DNA of 64,000 nt from Spodoptera frugiperda (lineage: Eukaryota; Arthropoda; Insecta; Lepidoptera; Noctuidae), in NCBI RefSeq assembly GCF_023101765.2, contig NC_064220.1, forward strand, positions 10,230,001 to 10,294,000, read 5' to 3'. Below, piece by piece: positions 19,877-29,534 of this stretch. Under the pieces are notes generated by a model. It was not told where the DNA came from. It did not search any database and saw only the letters and a program-made list of their open reading frames with translations. A program made the position numbers and the translations under genes. How positions within the stretch are numbered: position 1 is the stretch's first letter; every line of letters starts with the position of its first letter.

Positions 19877-20057
19877 CTATCTTCTGCCAGCGGATTTGCC
19901 CGGGTTTTCTAGGATAAAAAGTGTCCTGTGTGTTATTCCAGACCATAATCTACCCTTGTTCCAAATTTCATCCCGATCTCTTTAGTCGTTTTGACGTGAT
20001 TGAGTAACAAACAAACACATAAATTCACAAAGTTTTGCATTTATAATATTAGTAAGA
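19877..20057 (-). mobile_element. Short Helitron-like element
   Basis: On the minus strand it begins TCTTACTAATATTATAAATG after A, continues with GTGTTTGTTTGTTACTCAAT and GGGATGAAATTTGGAACAAG, and ends AGATAG before T. CTAG is changed to ATAG. Same family as 3251-3467. 181 bp, non-coding. Confidence 0.65.
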
Positions 20058-20221
20058 TTTGTGTCCAGTTTCAATAATAGGTGAAATTAATAGCCGACCT
20101 GCATCCTAAATTTCTAGATAGATCGAAGTTTTTGATAGAAATTTTATAGAACTAACAATATAAATAGTCTAAAATCGATGTCAATGCAAAATTTTTGGAT
20201 TTAGATCCGAATCTGTCTGAG

Positions 20222-20297
20222 GATTTGGCTACTAGAACTAGAATTTTGACATACCTAAAGATAATGTGTCAAAATTCCGTGTTTTGGTAGCCAAATC
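20222..20297. other. 76-nt hairpin
   Basis: Two perfect 11-bp stems, GATTTGGCTAC (20222-20232)/GTAGCCAAATC (20287-20297) and GAATTTTGACA (20241-20251)/TGTCAAAATTC (20267-20277). They are separated by an 8/9-nt internal loop and closed by a 15-nt loop. It could be a small MITE or a chance foldback. Confidence 0.5.
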
Positions 20298-20329
20298 TAC
20301 TAAATAGATAAGACATCATAATATACCAG

Positions 20330-20452
20330 CCGTTCCGGCTCGATAAGCAGGAGTAGAAACGGGGTGGTTTTTAGTCAGTAAGAGTCTAACACTCTCGCCT
20401 CGCCCAAGGCGGGAGAAGTCATTGGATGATTTTCCTCACTTTAAAAAAACCT
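20330..20452 (+). repeat. SINE-A copy, 3' two thirds
   Basis: Starts inside CCGTTCCGGCTCGATAAGCA, has the full core and ends CTCACTTTAAAAAAA. Confidence 0.75.
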
Positions 20453-20743
20453 GCAGATTATGTCGAACCTTTCATTTTATAGAGGCTCATAGTCCAATCG
20501 TGTCCTGTTAATGAAAATAGTTCCCATAAATAGTGTTACAAAATAGTATTTAAATAAATATTCCGATACCAAAAGAAGATAACAATTTAGCTATCATTAT
20601 ACAAGAATGGAAACCAAATTGTCTGGTTCTTAATCTCGGATCATATTAGGTTTTGCCTTTAGTCATTGCCTTAGGCATTTGGATTATGCAACACTAGTCA
20701 TTTTAGATATAAACCTAGGTTCTATAGCAATATCTGTATTGTT

Positions 20744-20895
20744 GTTACTTCCTCCTGTGTCGTGGGTGCGTTTACATCCTCATGACACCCAGACTTGAAA
20801 CAACAATTTGTGGATTACACAAAGAGTTGCTACTTGCGGGAATCGAACCCGCTACACTTTGCGCGCTACCAGTTGCTCAGCCACGACGACTGTAT
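20744..20895 (-). repeat. SINE-G copy
   Basis: On plus: CCTCCTGTGTCGTGGGTGCG, CATGACACCCAGACTTGAAA, CAACAATTTGTGGATTACAC, then box B as GCGGGAATCGAACCCGC. The head (TGCTCAGCCACGACGACTGT) is shorter than in other copies. Confidence 0.7.
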
Positions 20896-21479
20896 AGTAA
20901 CTAGGGACATACTCATTCTTCTCATCATTTGGTTAAATAAAAAAAACTCGATAGAAAGTAAACGACACGTATTTTTGTGAGAGTATGTTCAAAAATAAGT
21001 AATTTTTTGAACGTAACACACACGACATCGCATTATATTTCTCAAAAGCTTACGATTTTATTAACGCTGTCATGCAAGTCTATTGCCACAACAGGCTTGC
21101 ATGTAAATAATATGTAACGGTATAAGCCTATTTCCATGGGTATACCGAACACATTTCTCCAAAAAATCCTAAATAAACCGAACAAGCCATTTATTGCTCA
21201 GTTCAACAACAGTTTTATAAACTTATAAAACGCATCTCTATCAACACTAACATGGATTAAACTTTAAAAGACACAATATAGTTAATGACAATGCAGTCCT
21301 TATTACATCAGTAGGTAACAGGTGCATATAACAAGTGGAACTAGTTAGGTTACACTACTATAATGAGTCACCTAGAAATATATCGCAAAAACCGTACACT
21401 TGAGTTATAAACTAGTTTTATATGTTTAGAACTGTTTGTGTCACATCTATAATATCTAGCCTTTAGTATATCCACCACA
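20896..21479. other. Unassigned DNA
   Basis: CATGCAAGTCTATTGCCACA and CAGGCTTGCATG near 21072-21103 form a weak inverted pair (CATGCAAG/CTTGCATG). Nothing else is visible. Confidence 0.4.
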
Positions 21480-21642
21480 GATGGGGCCTAGTAGGGCTGC
21501 GGACTACCTAGCGGGTTACCGGGGCTCCGGCTCGAAAAGCAGGAGTAGGAACAGGGTGGTTTTTAGTAAGTAAGAGTTTGAAATTCTTGTTGTGCCGCCC
21601 AAGGTGGGAGAAGTCATTGGATGATTATCCCCCTTCAAAAAA
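21480..21642 (+). repeat. SINE-A copy, head internally deleted
   Basis: ATGGGGCCTAGTAGGGCTGC joins straight to GGACTACCTAGCGG, so about 20 bases of head (GATGCCTGATCCGGAG) are missing. Ends CCCCCTTCAAAAAAGG. Confidence 0.8.
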
Positions 21643-22250
21643 GGCTTTATTATATGACGTGACGACAGTAGAGCAGCAGAGTAGTGGATATGACTTGTGT
21701 TTCGCAATACACTTACCTCTTTTGACATGGGATTTATCTATCGAGAAGACTATCGAGAAGGGAATGAGAAATTCTATTTCTTTAAAGGTCTATAATGATT
21801 TTACTAATTCGGAAATCAAATAAAATATTCTTTAATCGCGTTGACGACACACTCACCACCACACCAAACTATTATTAGCAAACAATATTAAATATTTTTA
21901 TTAAAAATGAACTTTAAATAAACGTTTATTAGAAAAATCTTACATAGAATTTATGGTTATACCGCGGGCTAAACAATAAACAACTATTATAAAATAACTA
22001 TTCACATAGACTTGTCTAAAAATACGTAGACAGACAGACATAGACATGGTAATAGTAATTTTTCCGTGGGCGTTTCTTGTGTCGATTTTATTAAAATTAT
22101 GTATTTGTGTTCTTAAGATTTTGAAGTGTGAATGGGACTATAAATCATTGTGATTGCTATTAGACTTGCTAATCAACGATCTAGTGAACTTTGTTGTATT
22201 AAAGTTATTATTATTTTGGTTTTGAGGTTATTTACACGGCTACTGATTGT
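21643..22250. other. Unassigned DNA
   Basis: A short GACAGACAGACA run lies at about 22030. No element is recognised. Confidence 0.45.
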
Positions 22251-22408
22251 CTTTTGCGGAGCTGCGGACTACCTAATGGATTTACAGGGGCTCCGGCTTG
22301 AAAATCAGGAGTAGTGATGGGATAGTTTTTAGTCAGTAAGAGTCTGACACTCCTTCTCACTTCGCCCAATGCAGGAGAAGAAATTGGAAGATAACTCAAA
22401 AAAGTGGT
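22251..22408 (+). repeat. SINE-A copy
   Basis: GGAGCTGCGGACTACCTAAT, TCAGTAAGAGTCTGACACTC and a tail ACTCAAAAAAG. More diverged than the copy at 54.97 kb. Confidence 0.75.
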
Positions 22409-22873
22409 TATGTTTTCGTCGATTTGAGGAAATTTGCCTTCCTTTTGACTTTGATTTCGCATTTTACGGAAATATTTGGACTGTATTTTGAATAAAATTG
22501 ACCTATCTTTCTTGGACCTAACTTGCGCTACTCTTAATCCGTTGAAAACTAGTGTAGATGCTTATAAAATTCGTGTATCGAACTCATAACTAAAGTCCAG
22601 TCTTCATAATCGATCAACAAAAGCAATCTAAAAACAAATGAAAGTGAAATCAACCAGTTATTTCCAGTTCTATAAATATGACGAACGTTATAATCTATAG
22701 AAAATAATAATCTGATAGTTTCAACTTTAATGGATATTGTTGTATGGCAGTAAATTATATTATTATTGTTTTTATAGTAAAGCTGATTGGAATAATTATA
22801 TCATTGTAAAAATAGACTGACTGAGGACGGGCGAAAATATAGCGTGATAAAATTTAGATATATTATAGAATAG
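22409..22873. other. Unassigned DNA
   Basis: No repeat copy, frame or hairpin recognised. Confidence 0.45.
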
Positions 22874-23066
22874 CTAGTTCCGCGCGGTTTCACCCGCTCT
22901 GCTCGGCTCTTATTAGTCGTAGCGTGATGTTTTATAGCCTATGACCTTCCTCGATAAATGCACTATCCAACATATAAATAATTATTAAAATCTAGACTAG
23001 TAGTTCCGGAGATTAGCGCGTTCAAACAAACAAACTCTTCAGTTTTATAATATTAGTATATATATA
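22874..23066 (-). mobile_element. Helitron-like element
   Basis: The minus strand reads TATACTAATATTATAAAACT, GAAGAGTTTGTTTGTTTGAA, CGCGCTAATCTCCGGAACTA, ATTTATCGAGGAAGGTCATA and GTGAAACCGCGCGG, ending AACTAG. The base after CTAG is C rather than the expected T, so the exact end or target is altered. Confidence 0.65.
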
Positions 23067-23112
23067 TTGGAATTGTTGGAAAGAATGTCATTCCACGCAT
23101 GTTTTTCAAAAT

Positions 23113-23290
23113 AACAATCGTAAGACATACTAAATTAAGTAAAGAATTACGGTTTACTCACGTACATTAATGAGGAAAAGCTCTAGAGTAGGCCTGCGCG
23201 ACGTGCTCATGATAAAGAGTCCCTCTGTATGAAACTAGTAGAGTTTTTCTCCATTAATGTAATGAGTAAACCGTGATTATTTATTTAAAA
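23113..23290. mobile_element. MITE-F copy 3
   Basis: Left arm ACGGTTTACTCACGTACATT and right arm TTTCTCCATTAATGTAATGA with GTAAACCGTGATT. The centre GCCTGCGCGACGTGCTCATG matches copies 1 and 4. About 178 bp and close to full length. Confidence 0.7.
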
Positions 23291-23898
23291 AACTTCAATA
23301 AATTAATTAATTTGTCAGTCTGTCCATCAGCGAAGCAAGGTGCTTATGCAAACGCTTTATCGAGCTACATTTCGGTAGCTAATGTCAATCATTATTAAAT
23401 TAACTATATTATCATAAAGTTATCTGTCTAGACCAGACCTCCTGCAGTTAAAAATTATTTAGTTCCAACCAAAATCTACCAAAAATAAAATGAACCAGAA
23501 ATGAACCTAGAAAATTATATATATTCGTTTAATTTTTGACATCTGGCCAAAGAATATTTATGATAAATATTTTTGCATAGCATTTATTATAATGATTATC
23601 ATATAAATATAGATATATGTAATAATGTGACATAATAATAGTGCATAATAGCGCTATTATGTTGCTTGATTGACAACCAAACGGGTGATTGGACAATAGA
23701 ATTGATTATATTACGAGTATATTGTTCGTTTCGTTAGTAATTCGAGTGGAAATAGGTATCTTATTACTATATTATTATTATTCAATCTTGGTTTGGCTTT
23801 AAAGAGATTAACAAAATTTACTGAACCTGGGTCTTTGGAAATAATAAATTATGTGATTTCTTTGATTTTAGTTTTCAGTTTTGTTTTATTTGTAAAGT
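23291..23898. other. Unassigned A+T-rich DNA
   Basis: Nothing recognised; A/T runs dominate 23520-23640. Confidence 0.45.
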
Positions 23899-24094
23899 AT
23901 ACTAATTTTAAGCATTCTATTAAAAAGTTCCTTTATCACAATTTGTCTGTCTATCTGTGTATTCTCGCAAATCTCTGAAATGGCCGGACCGATTTTGAAG
24001 AGGTTTATATTGGTAGATAGCTGGTGTACCAAGGAGTGGAGTAAGGCTACTTTTATTTATCACCAAATCAAGCGAAGCCGTTGTCATTAGCTAG
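23899..24094 (+). mobile_element. Helitron-like relic of a second subtype
   Basis: Contains TTTGTCTGTCTATCTGTG, CAAATCTCTGAAATGGCCGG, ACCGATTTTGAAGAGGTTTA and GCTGGTGTACCAAGGAGTGG, ending with GCGAAGCCGTTGTCATTAGC and CTAG before T. The interior differs from the copies at 3.3 and 60 kb, so it is a separate subtype. Confidence 0.5.
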
Positions 24095-24095
24095 T

Positions 24096-25164
24096 CCGGA
24101 ATAAAACTGAACGGACAATGCAAAAAAATATTTAATTTGAATTACCATTTTCAGAATTCCTCTAGACAGATTCCTTTTAAGTTAGCTACTATGTGTGTAT
24201 GACTGTCAGACTTTGAATAAAAATTACCTTTATTTAAGCCATAAGCCATACATCACAAACGTGTATCATGTAAATAGACATTGTACACAACTTTGTACAT
24301 CAAAAAATTCCAAATTTAACCAAACTGGAGTCTATAAAACAGCCTAAAACTGGGAAATAGTTTCCGAGAACATGTTTATTCAAGTAATTCAACTACTGGG
24401 CCGCTGTAGGTACTCGTGTGCATCATTACTCGCCTCAAAACGTGCTACAATTTGGAAATTCCATTGTCAGTCGCTACCATACGAGTTTTGTTTGAATTAT
24501 CTATTTTAGGTACGTTGTGTTTTTGAAGCTATGCTATGGGTGTAAGAGGTTGTGCTATACATTCTGGTTTCCGATTTTCTTCCTTTAACTCTTATGTTTT
24601 ACGTATTCGATGTCATCTTAACATTAAATAATTTAAATTGATATTTAAAATTCTCTAAAATTACATTAAAAATAATACGTCATAATAAATATTTAAAAAT
24701 AGAAAAGCCGACCAGTGTCGACCAGTAGTTAAGGCTTTAGAGACAGAAACCTTCTCACAATGCGGGCCTTTTCCAGGATAACTAAACTTCTACTAAACTG
24801 TATTATCTTGAAAATACAAATTATAATTAACACAAATTCATTTTAACTGAATTCGATAATTTTCGTAATTGCGTATATTTAATATCTGCATTTCCAAAGT
24901 CCCATAAGCTATGTTATAAAGTGTGATTTATTATTCCTTATGGCTCATAGCAACTGTCATAAAAATACTTTCGTTTTAAATCTAAAAAGAGACTTATTCA
25001 CTCTCCCTTTAGCGTCATTCAGTAACTTCAAAACTGTAACTGCTTTAAATACCTAATTTATCGCTCTTTTTAGAAGATTTTTTTCTTTTTATGTGTCATT
25101 TTTCTTCACTTTTTAAGCTATACTTAAATAAAAGCATCGCATAGCTACACAACAGGACAACAAT
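24096..25164. other. Unassigned DNA
   Basis: A faint tRNA-head-like CCAGTAGTTAAGGCTTTAG lies at about 24722. Nothing else is visible in this kilobase. Confidence 0.4.
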
Positions 25165-25262
25165 CATTAGCAAGTGCGCGGGGGTGATGCGCGTGAGTGG
25201 CGGGGAGTGGGAGCGGTAGTGAGCGCGTGCGCAGAATGTTAATGTAGCGTACTCTATGGGCT
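25165..25262. promoter_or_regulatory. GC-rich island with NRF1-type site
   Basis: AAGTGCGCGGGGGTGATGCG, TGGCGGGGAGTGGGAGCGG, then GAGCGCGTGCGCAG. The 10-mer GCGCGTGCGC fits the NRF1/Ewg consensus GCGCRTGCGC. The island is sharply bounded by A+T-rich DNA. It could be a distal promoter or enhancer; no transcript signal is visible. Confidence 0.3.
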
Positions 25263-25586
25263 ATGACTCTATATGTCTACTCGCTACTTTATGGTACCTT
25301 ATACTTGTTAGATAAGGCCAACATAAGTGCACTAGTGTACAAGTGCCGTAATGGTCATAGTTATAGTGATATGGTCTATGCCTCTATGGTGTTATACCAT
25401 GTTGTCACTTTATATTGTGGACGGAAATGTTTACTCTGATATTATATGCTTTTCGAGTGGTTGGTTTTTTTTGTGTCAATAATTCTATCTGAGACTGAAT
25501 GTAGAGTTAAAGTACATACATATTAATATATATTTCAAGTTTATTTTAATCTATACGCACCTCAAAGAGCCGTCAGACTATCACAG

Positions 25587-25767
25587 ATGGGGCCCAGTAA
25601 GGCTGATACTTGATCCGGAGCTGCGAACTACCTAGCAGGTTTACCGGAGCTTCGGCTCCAAAAGCAGGAGTAGGAACAGGGTGGTTTTTCGTCAGTTAGA
25701 GTCTGACACTCCCTCAAGCCTCGCCCAAGGTGGGAGAAGCCAATGGATGATTTCTCACCTTAAAAAA
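25587..25767 (+). repeat. SINE-A copy, near full length
   Basis: Starts ATGGGGCCCAGTAAGGCTGA, keeps TGATCCGGAGCTGCGAACTA and ends TTTCTCACCTTAAAAAAG. Confidence 0.8.
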
Positions 25768-26227
25768 GTTTATTTTACTCATAATCTATTTCATCTATGA
25801 CGTTTTTATTGTTGATTTATTTATCTATTATATTATTTGTCAATGTATCATGACATTGCATTATAATTTTAAAACATCAATATTTATCCATTTTTAAATG
25901 TATCATGACAATAAACTAACGTTAGTTAAAAATAAACTAACATTATCTAAGGCTAAGTACACACTATCATTTTTTTAAACTTAAAGTTGAAAACATAACA
26001 AATGAGATGTGTCTCTGCTCACCCACTTCCTTATAAGCGTGAAGGCCTCTTCCGTTATGTGGCTGAACACGTTACATTCGACACACGAGTACGATAACTG
26101 TTCGACAAACTTATGAGATTATTGAATTTACTTATTTGACCACTTGTCACCTTACTGACACACTGCTACGGCGGATGAAGAGCTTTTTTAAAGATTTCGT
26201 GTTAAGATACGAAATGATATGATATCA
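25768..26227. other. Unassigned DNA
   Basis: TATCATGACATTGCATTATA and ATGTATCATGACAATAAAC repeat TATCATGACA at about 25846 and 25900. ACTAACGTTAGTTA and ACTAACATTATC follow. No defined element. Confidence 0.4.
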
Positions 26228-26407
26228 TAAATTAATTAAAAATCACGGTTTACTCTACTAGTTTCGGGAAAAGCTCTACTAGTTTCGAGTCGTCGCGCAG
26301 CCTACTGGAGAGTCCCTCTGTGGTTAGAAACTAGTAGAGCTTTTCTCCATTAATGTCCGTGAGTAAACCGTGATTTTTTAGTTGATTTAGAATGTCTCAC
26401 GATAGTT
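26228..26407. mobile_element. MITE-F copy 4, best preserved
   Basis: AAAAATCACGGTTTACT on the left, AGTAAACCGTGATTTTTTAG on the right; GCTCTACTAGTTTCGAGTCG faces AAACTAGTAGAGCTTTTCTC. The left arm has a small deletion/duplication (CTACTAGTTTCGGGAAAAGC). Non-coding foldback. Confidence 0.75.
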
Positions 26408-26603
26408 TTTATATAAGATATTGATATTGTATCGAGATTCCCACTTGATAATTCTACGTCATATGGTGAGTGATTATAACAAGGTAATACTTGGTATAGT
26501 AGTAAGGTTGGTTTTCGATCGCTGAATCGGTATGTGAGATTTTTGGGTATTTTCCGCTTTTTTGTAATAGTTTGAGGTTTGGTATTGCTTGGTATTGCGT
26601 GTA

Positions 26604-26804
26604 TCTAATATATAAAATTCTCGTGTCACAGTTTTCGTTGCCATACTCCTCCGAAACGGCTTGACTGATTTTGATGAAATTTTTGTGCTTATCCGGTATC
26701 TACCTATGGGAATCGACAAACATCTATTTTTCATCCCCTAAATGTTAGGGGTAGTACAACCCATTTTTTTATTTTCCGCGGACGAAGTCGCGGGCAGAAG
26801 CTAG
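26604..26804 (+). mobile_element. Short Helitron-like element, complete ends
   Basis: TC follows A (26603): TCTAATATATAAAATTCTCG. CTAG precedes T (26805), after CCGCGGACGAAGTCGCGGGC, whose CCGCG/CGCGG arms form the 3' hairpin. The interior ACTCCTCCGAAACGGCTTGA and CATCCCCTAAATGTTAGGGG is a well-known lepidopteran arrangement. 201 bp and no frame of its own. Confidence 0.8.
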
Positions 26805-26805
26805 T

Positions 26806-27370
26806 AAAATAATAAAATTCCTTATTTTCTCTTTACTTTATAATTAAACATTTTTGCATTGAACTGAACTGTATAGTCAAAGGCCTATATCAATACAGTT
26901 GCTACATCGTCATCAACTACATTCATTTTTGATCTTCAGTCGGACACTTTACTTGTCCCTATGTCAGAGCAAAGAGGTCACGCATAAGAAACGTCAAATA
27001 CGACCAAATATGACCATATTGACACAAAGTTGCAACTTACAAACAATCTCCCACAAAAAAAAGTGTAGCTATAAAGTAGAAAAAAAATGCAACTCATTTA
27101 ATATTTTTACACGACTTTCCTTTTTAAAAGCAAAGCGTGAATTTTCGATAATATACTTTAAATGTCATTCAATTAGGTCTTATTTTAAACGAAGTGTAAA
27201 ATTACGTTATAAATTATATTCGTTGCATGTTGCTGTTGTTTTTACGGTCTATAATTTGCATGTGTCGTATTTTTTTACAGTTTGTTATCGTTAAAAAGGG
27301 TTGACAAAAAAAGAAAAACAGTAGTTATAAGTTTACATGTAAGAGAGCTATGCTTTAACACGCATGTGCT
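26806..27370. other. Unassigned DNA with an unrecognised 131-codon frame
   Basis: The frame 26899-27294 (+) is the longest in the window. It is Lys/Ser/Tyr-rich with no predicted domain I recognise, no splice structure and no second copy. Frames of this length are expected by chance among this many stop-to-stop intervals, so I do not call it a gene. Confidence 0.4.
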
Positions 27371-27372
27371 GC

Positions 27373-27539
27373 CTCGACCACAGTGATATCACGGGCTCAC
27401 AGAAACTTAAACTGGCGTGAAACAACGGTTGTGTTTTGTTTCGCCGTAAGTTTCCCATAACCGTATCCAATGTATTCTTAACTTCTTTGATGCTGAAGGT
27501 ATCCATAGGCCGCGTTGATTGCTCGCCAAGCTTAGCATT
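27373..27539 (+). repeat. SINE-B copy, old and diverged
   Basis: CTCGACCACAGTGATATCAC, GGCGTGAAACAACGGTTGTG and GGTATCCATAGGCCGCGTTG follow SINE-B order, with many substitutions and no A tail. Confidence 0.5.
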
Positions 27540-27635
27540 AGAGATCCCATGCAAGTAAGTCGAGCTTATTGCTATTGGACACAATTTCAGACTATTTTTT
27601 ATTTTTCTATTCTAGTAGGTACCAATACAACGTAC

Positions 27636-27766
27636 CTCCAAAAGGCCTCAAAAGCCCGGCAACGGACTTGTAACGCCTCTGGTGTTTCGGGTGTCCATAG
27701 GCGGCAGCGATTGCTTACCATTAGGTGATCCGTCTGCTCGTTTACCGGCTTATACCATAAAAAAGT
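27636..27766 (+). repeat. SINE-B 3' part
   Basis: CCCGGCAACGGACTTGTAAC, CGCCTCTGGTGTTTCGGGTG and CCGGCTTATACCATAAAAAA. 5'-truncated and about 100 bp after the older copy. Confidence 0.8.
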
Positions 27767-28247
27767 GCACGTTTTAAGCCAATTAGGACTATACTATCTA
27801 CTTACAATTCTTTCTACCAAATATAGAAAACATAACAAACGTAACTTGAAAAATTTCTAACAATAAAAAACTAAAAAGGCAATATGGCGCTTGCGACGAA
27901 AGAGGCTGGCCAGTGGGCGTGGTGAATCATACCCATAGTACAAGAGAAAGTGAACTTTCCATTTTCTAATTGTTTTACTATTGTGTGTTAAACGGGTAAA
28001 TAAATTAATTGCTTGCTTGCTAATTCTTTGGCATCGTTACTTGTTAGTTTGTAATTAAACGGTTCCTTAATTAGTTAGGCGCTTCTTTTAATTCGTTTCC
28101 TTGTTTTGTTCAAAGTGCGTAAATGTAGTTGATGGAAAACCATTTTGATACACTAGTTAAAATGATCAAATAACTATGTCTGAAAAACTTAGTTATGATA
28201 GATAATACCTTTGAGTAATTGCTATTGGTCTTTTCGTTTCGCTCGTT
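27767..28247. other. Unassigned DNA
   Basis: CAATATGGCGCTTGCGACG near 27880 contains an ATGGCGC YY1-like core. Otherwise nothing. Confidence 0.4.
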
Positions 28248-28419
28248 ACATGTACTTTCTAAGATTATTTAGACACCGCTAATAAACGGTGAAGGAAAAC
28301 ATCGAGAGGAAACTTGGGTTGTTATAAGTTTGAAATCGCCAACCCGCATTGAGCAAGCTTGGTGACTAATGCCCAAACCTTCTCCGTGTGAGAAGATGCC
28401 TTCGGTCAGCAGTAGCTTA
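28248..28419 (+). repeat. SINE-L body copy
   Basis: TGTACTTTCTAAGATTATTT, AACGGTGAAGGAAAACATCG and GCCCAAACCTTCTCCGTGTG. It ends GCCTTCGGTCAGCAGTAGC, the decayed form of CCTTTGCCCAGCAGTGG. The head is missing. Confidence 0.7.
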
Positions 28420-28594
28420 GGAATTTCTCCTGTTTCGTGGGGCGTTTACAAACATACAATTTCACATGCACATGATATCCAGACCCGAAACAACAATTTG
28501 TGGATCACACAAAGAATTGCTCCGTGCGGGAATCGAATCCGCTACACGTTGCACGGCAGCCAGTTGCCCAGCCACCGCGCCAACCGTGCAGTCA
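28420..28594 (-). repeat. SINE-G copy
   Basis: On plus: CATATCCAGACC-like text preceded by ACATGCACATGATATCCAGA, then CAACAATTTGTGGATCACAC, box B as GCGGGAATCGAATCCGC, and the head GCCCAGCCACCGCGCCAACC. It directly abuts the SINE-L copy. Confidence 0.75.
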
Positions 28595-28787
28595 AACTTA
28601 TAGGCTGTTGCTGTGATGTGATGTGGAACAAAAGATATGATATTATATTATGTATATGTAGCTATGAATGGAATCTATCGGAGCCTAAGTAGCTGAACAG
28701 TTATTTATGCAACAATATGCCTAAGCGTTTCTTCACATAGCTATCAGCATAGCTCACATTCCTCTACTTTGAGTACTTTACTACATT

Positions 28788-29534
28788 TCGACACCAGCAA
28801 TTTATACTACGCTAACTCAAAAAAGCGTACTTTACAGTAGAGGCGTTTAAAGGGAAAAACGTGATAACTTTTACATGAATTAAGATACTTTTTTGAAATT
28901 TGGTATGCTTAATATTTAATTTATTCATTGTAATATCTCATATTTATATTTCCTTAATTATTTCTATTTTTTGATTTAGCGCAAGTTAGCCGTATATAAA
29001 CGTAATTCATCAAAAAAATGTTACATCTTATACACGTCTAACTTATGTTAGCGTAGTGTAGTACGGGAGGTCGTAGTGCATGATCAATCATCTGATGTAT
29101 TTTTCAATATTTTTATAAAGAACATGTACTTACTTACAAAAAGAATAGTCCACGTACCATTAATAAACTAATTAATACGTTAACACATAAGTATTTACTA
29201 TGTAAAAGTCGCTAAGTCGTTCATTTTACAAACGAACAAGTATACACACGAACGCACTAAACTACGCTAACTATGAGTTAGTGCAGTGTTGCACTGACTT
29301 TGACCAAAGTGATCCCCGCGCACACTCCGCTAATAATAGTTGGCGTAATATAAATCGAGTGATTTCAAAAAGTACCTTTACTTAGCGTTTTATAAGATTT
29401 GTAACTTTCTTATTTTTGCATATTTCTTCTCAATTTTTTTTATGACGTATGTAAACACACATTTTAAGCAACTTGGCATAAAAAAACGTTTTTTCCAAAT
29501 TTCGAGTTAGCGTAGTATAAATTGCTGGTGTCGA
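28788..29534. mobile_element. Inverted-repeat DNA element, perfect 31-bp ends
   Basis: Bases 28788-28818 (begin TCGACACCAGCAATTTATAC) and 29504-29534 are exact reverse complements. The 11-mer ACTACGCTAAC occurs at 28806 and 29261; its complement is at 29047 and 29506, so four alternating copies about 214-245 bp apart. No transposase frame; the interior is A+T-rich. The palindromic TCGA at both ends could be a target duplication or part of the inverted repeat. Confidence 0.75.

Noticed and set aside
26899..27294. 131-codon open frame, the longest in the window
   Set aside because: No domain, no repeat or host homology I recognise, ordinary composition; length is within chance expectation for this many frames.
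28369..28692. 107-codon plus-strand frame
   Set aside because: Made of the SINE-L end and the SINE-G copy.
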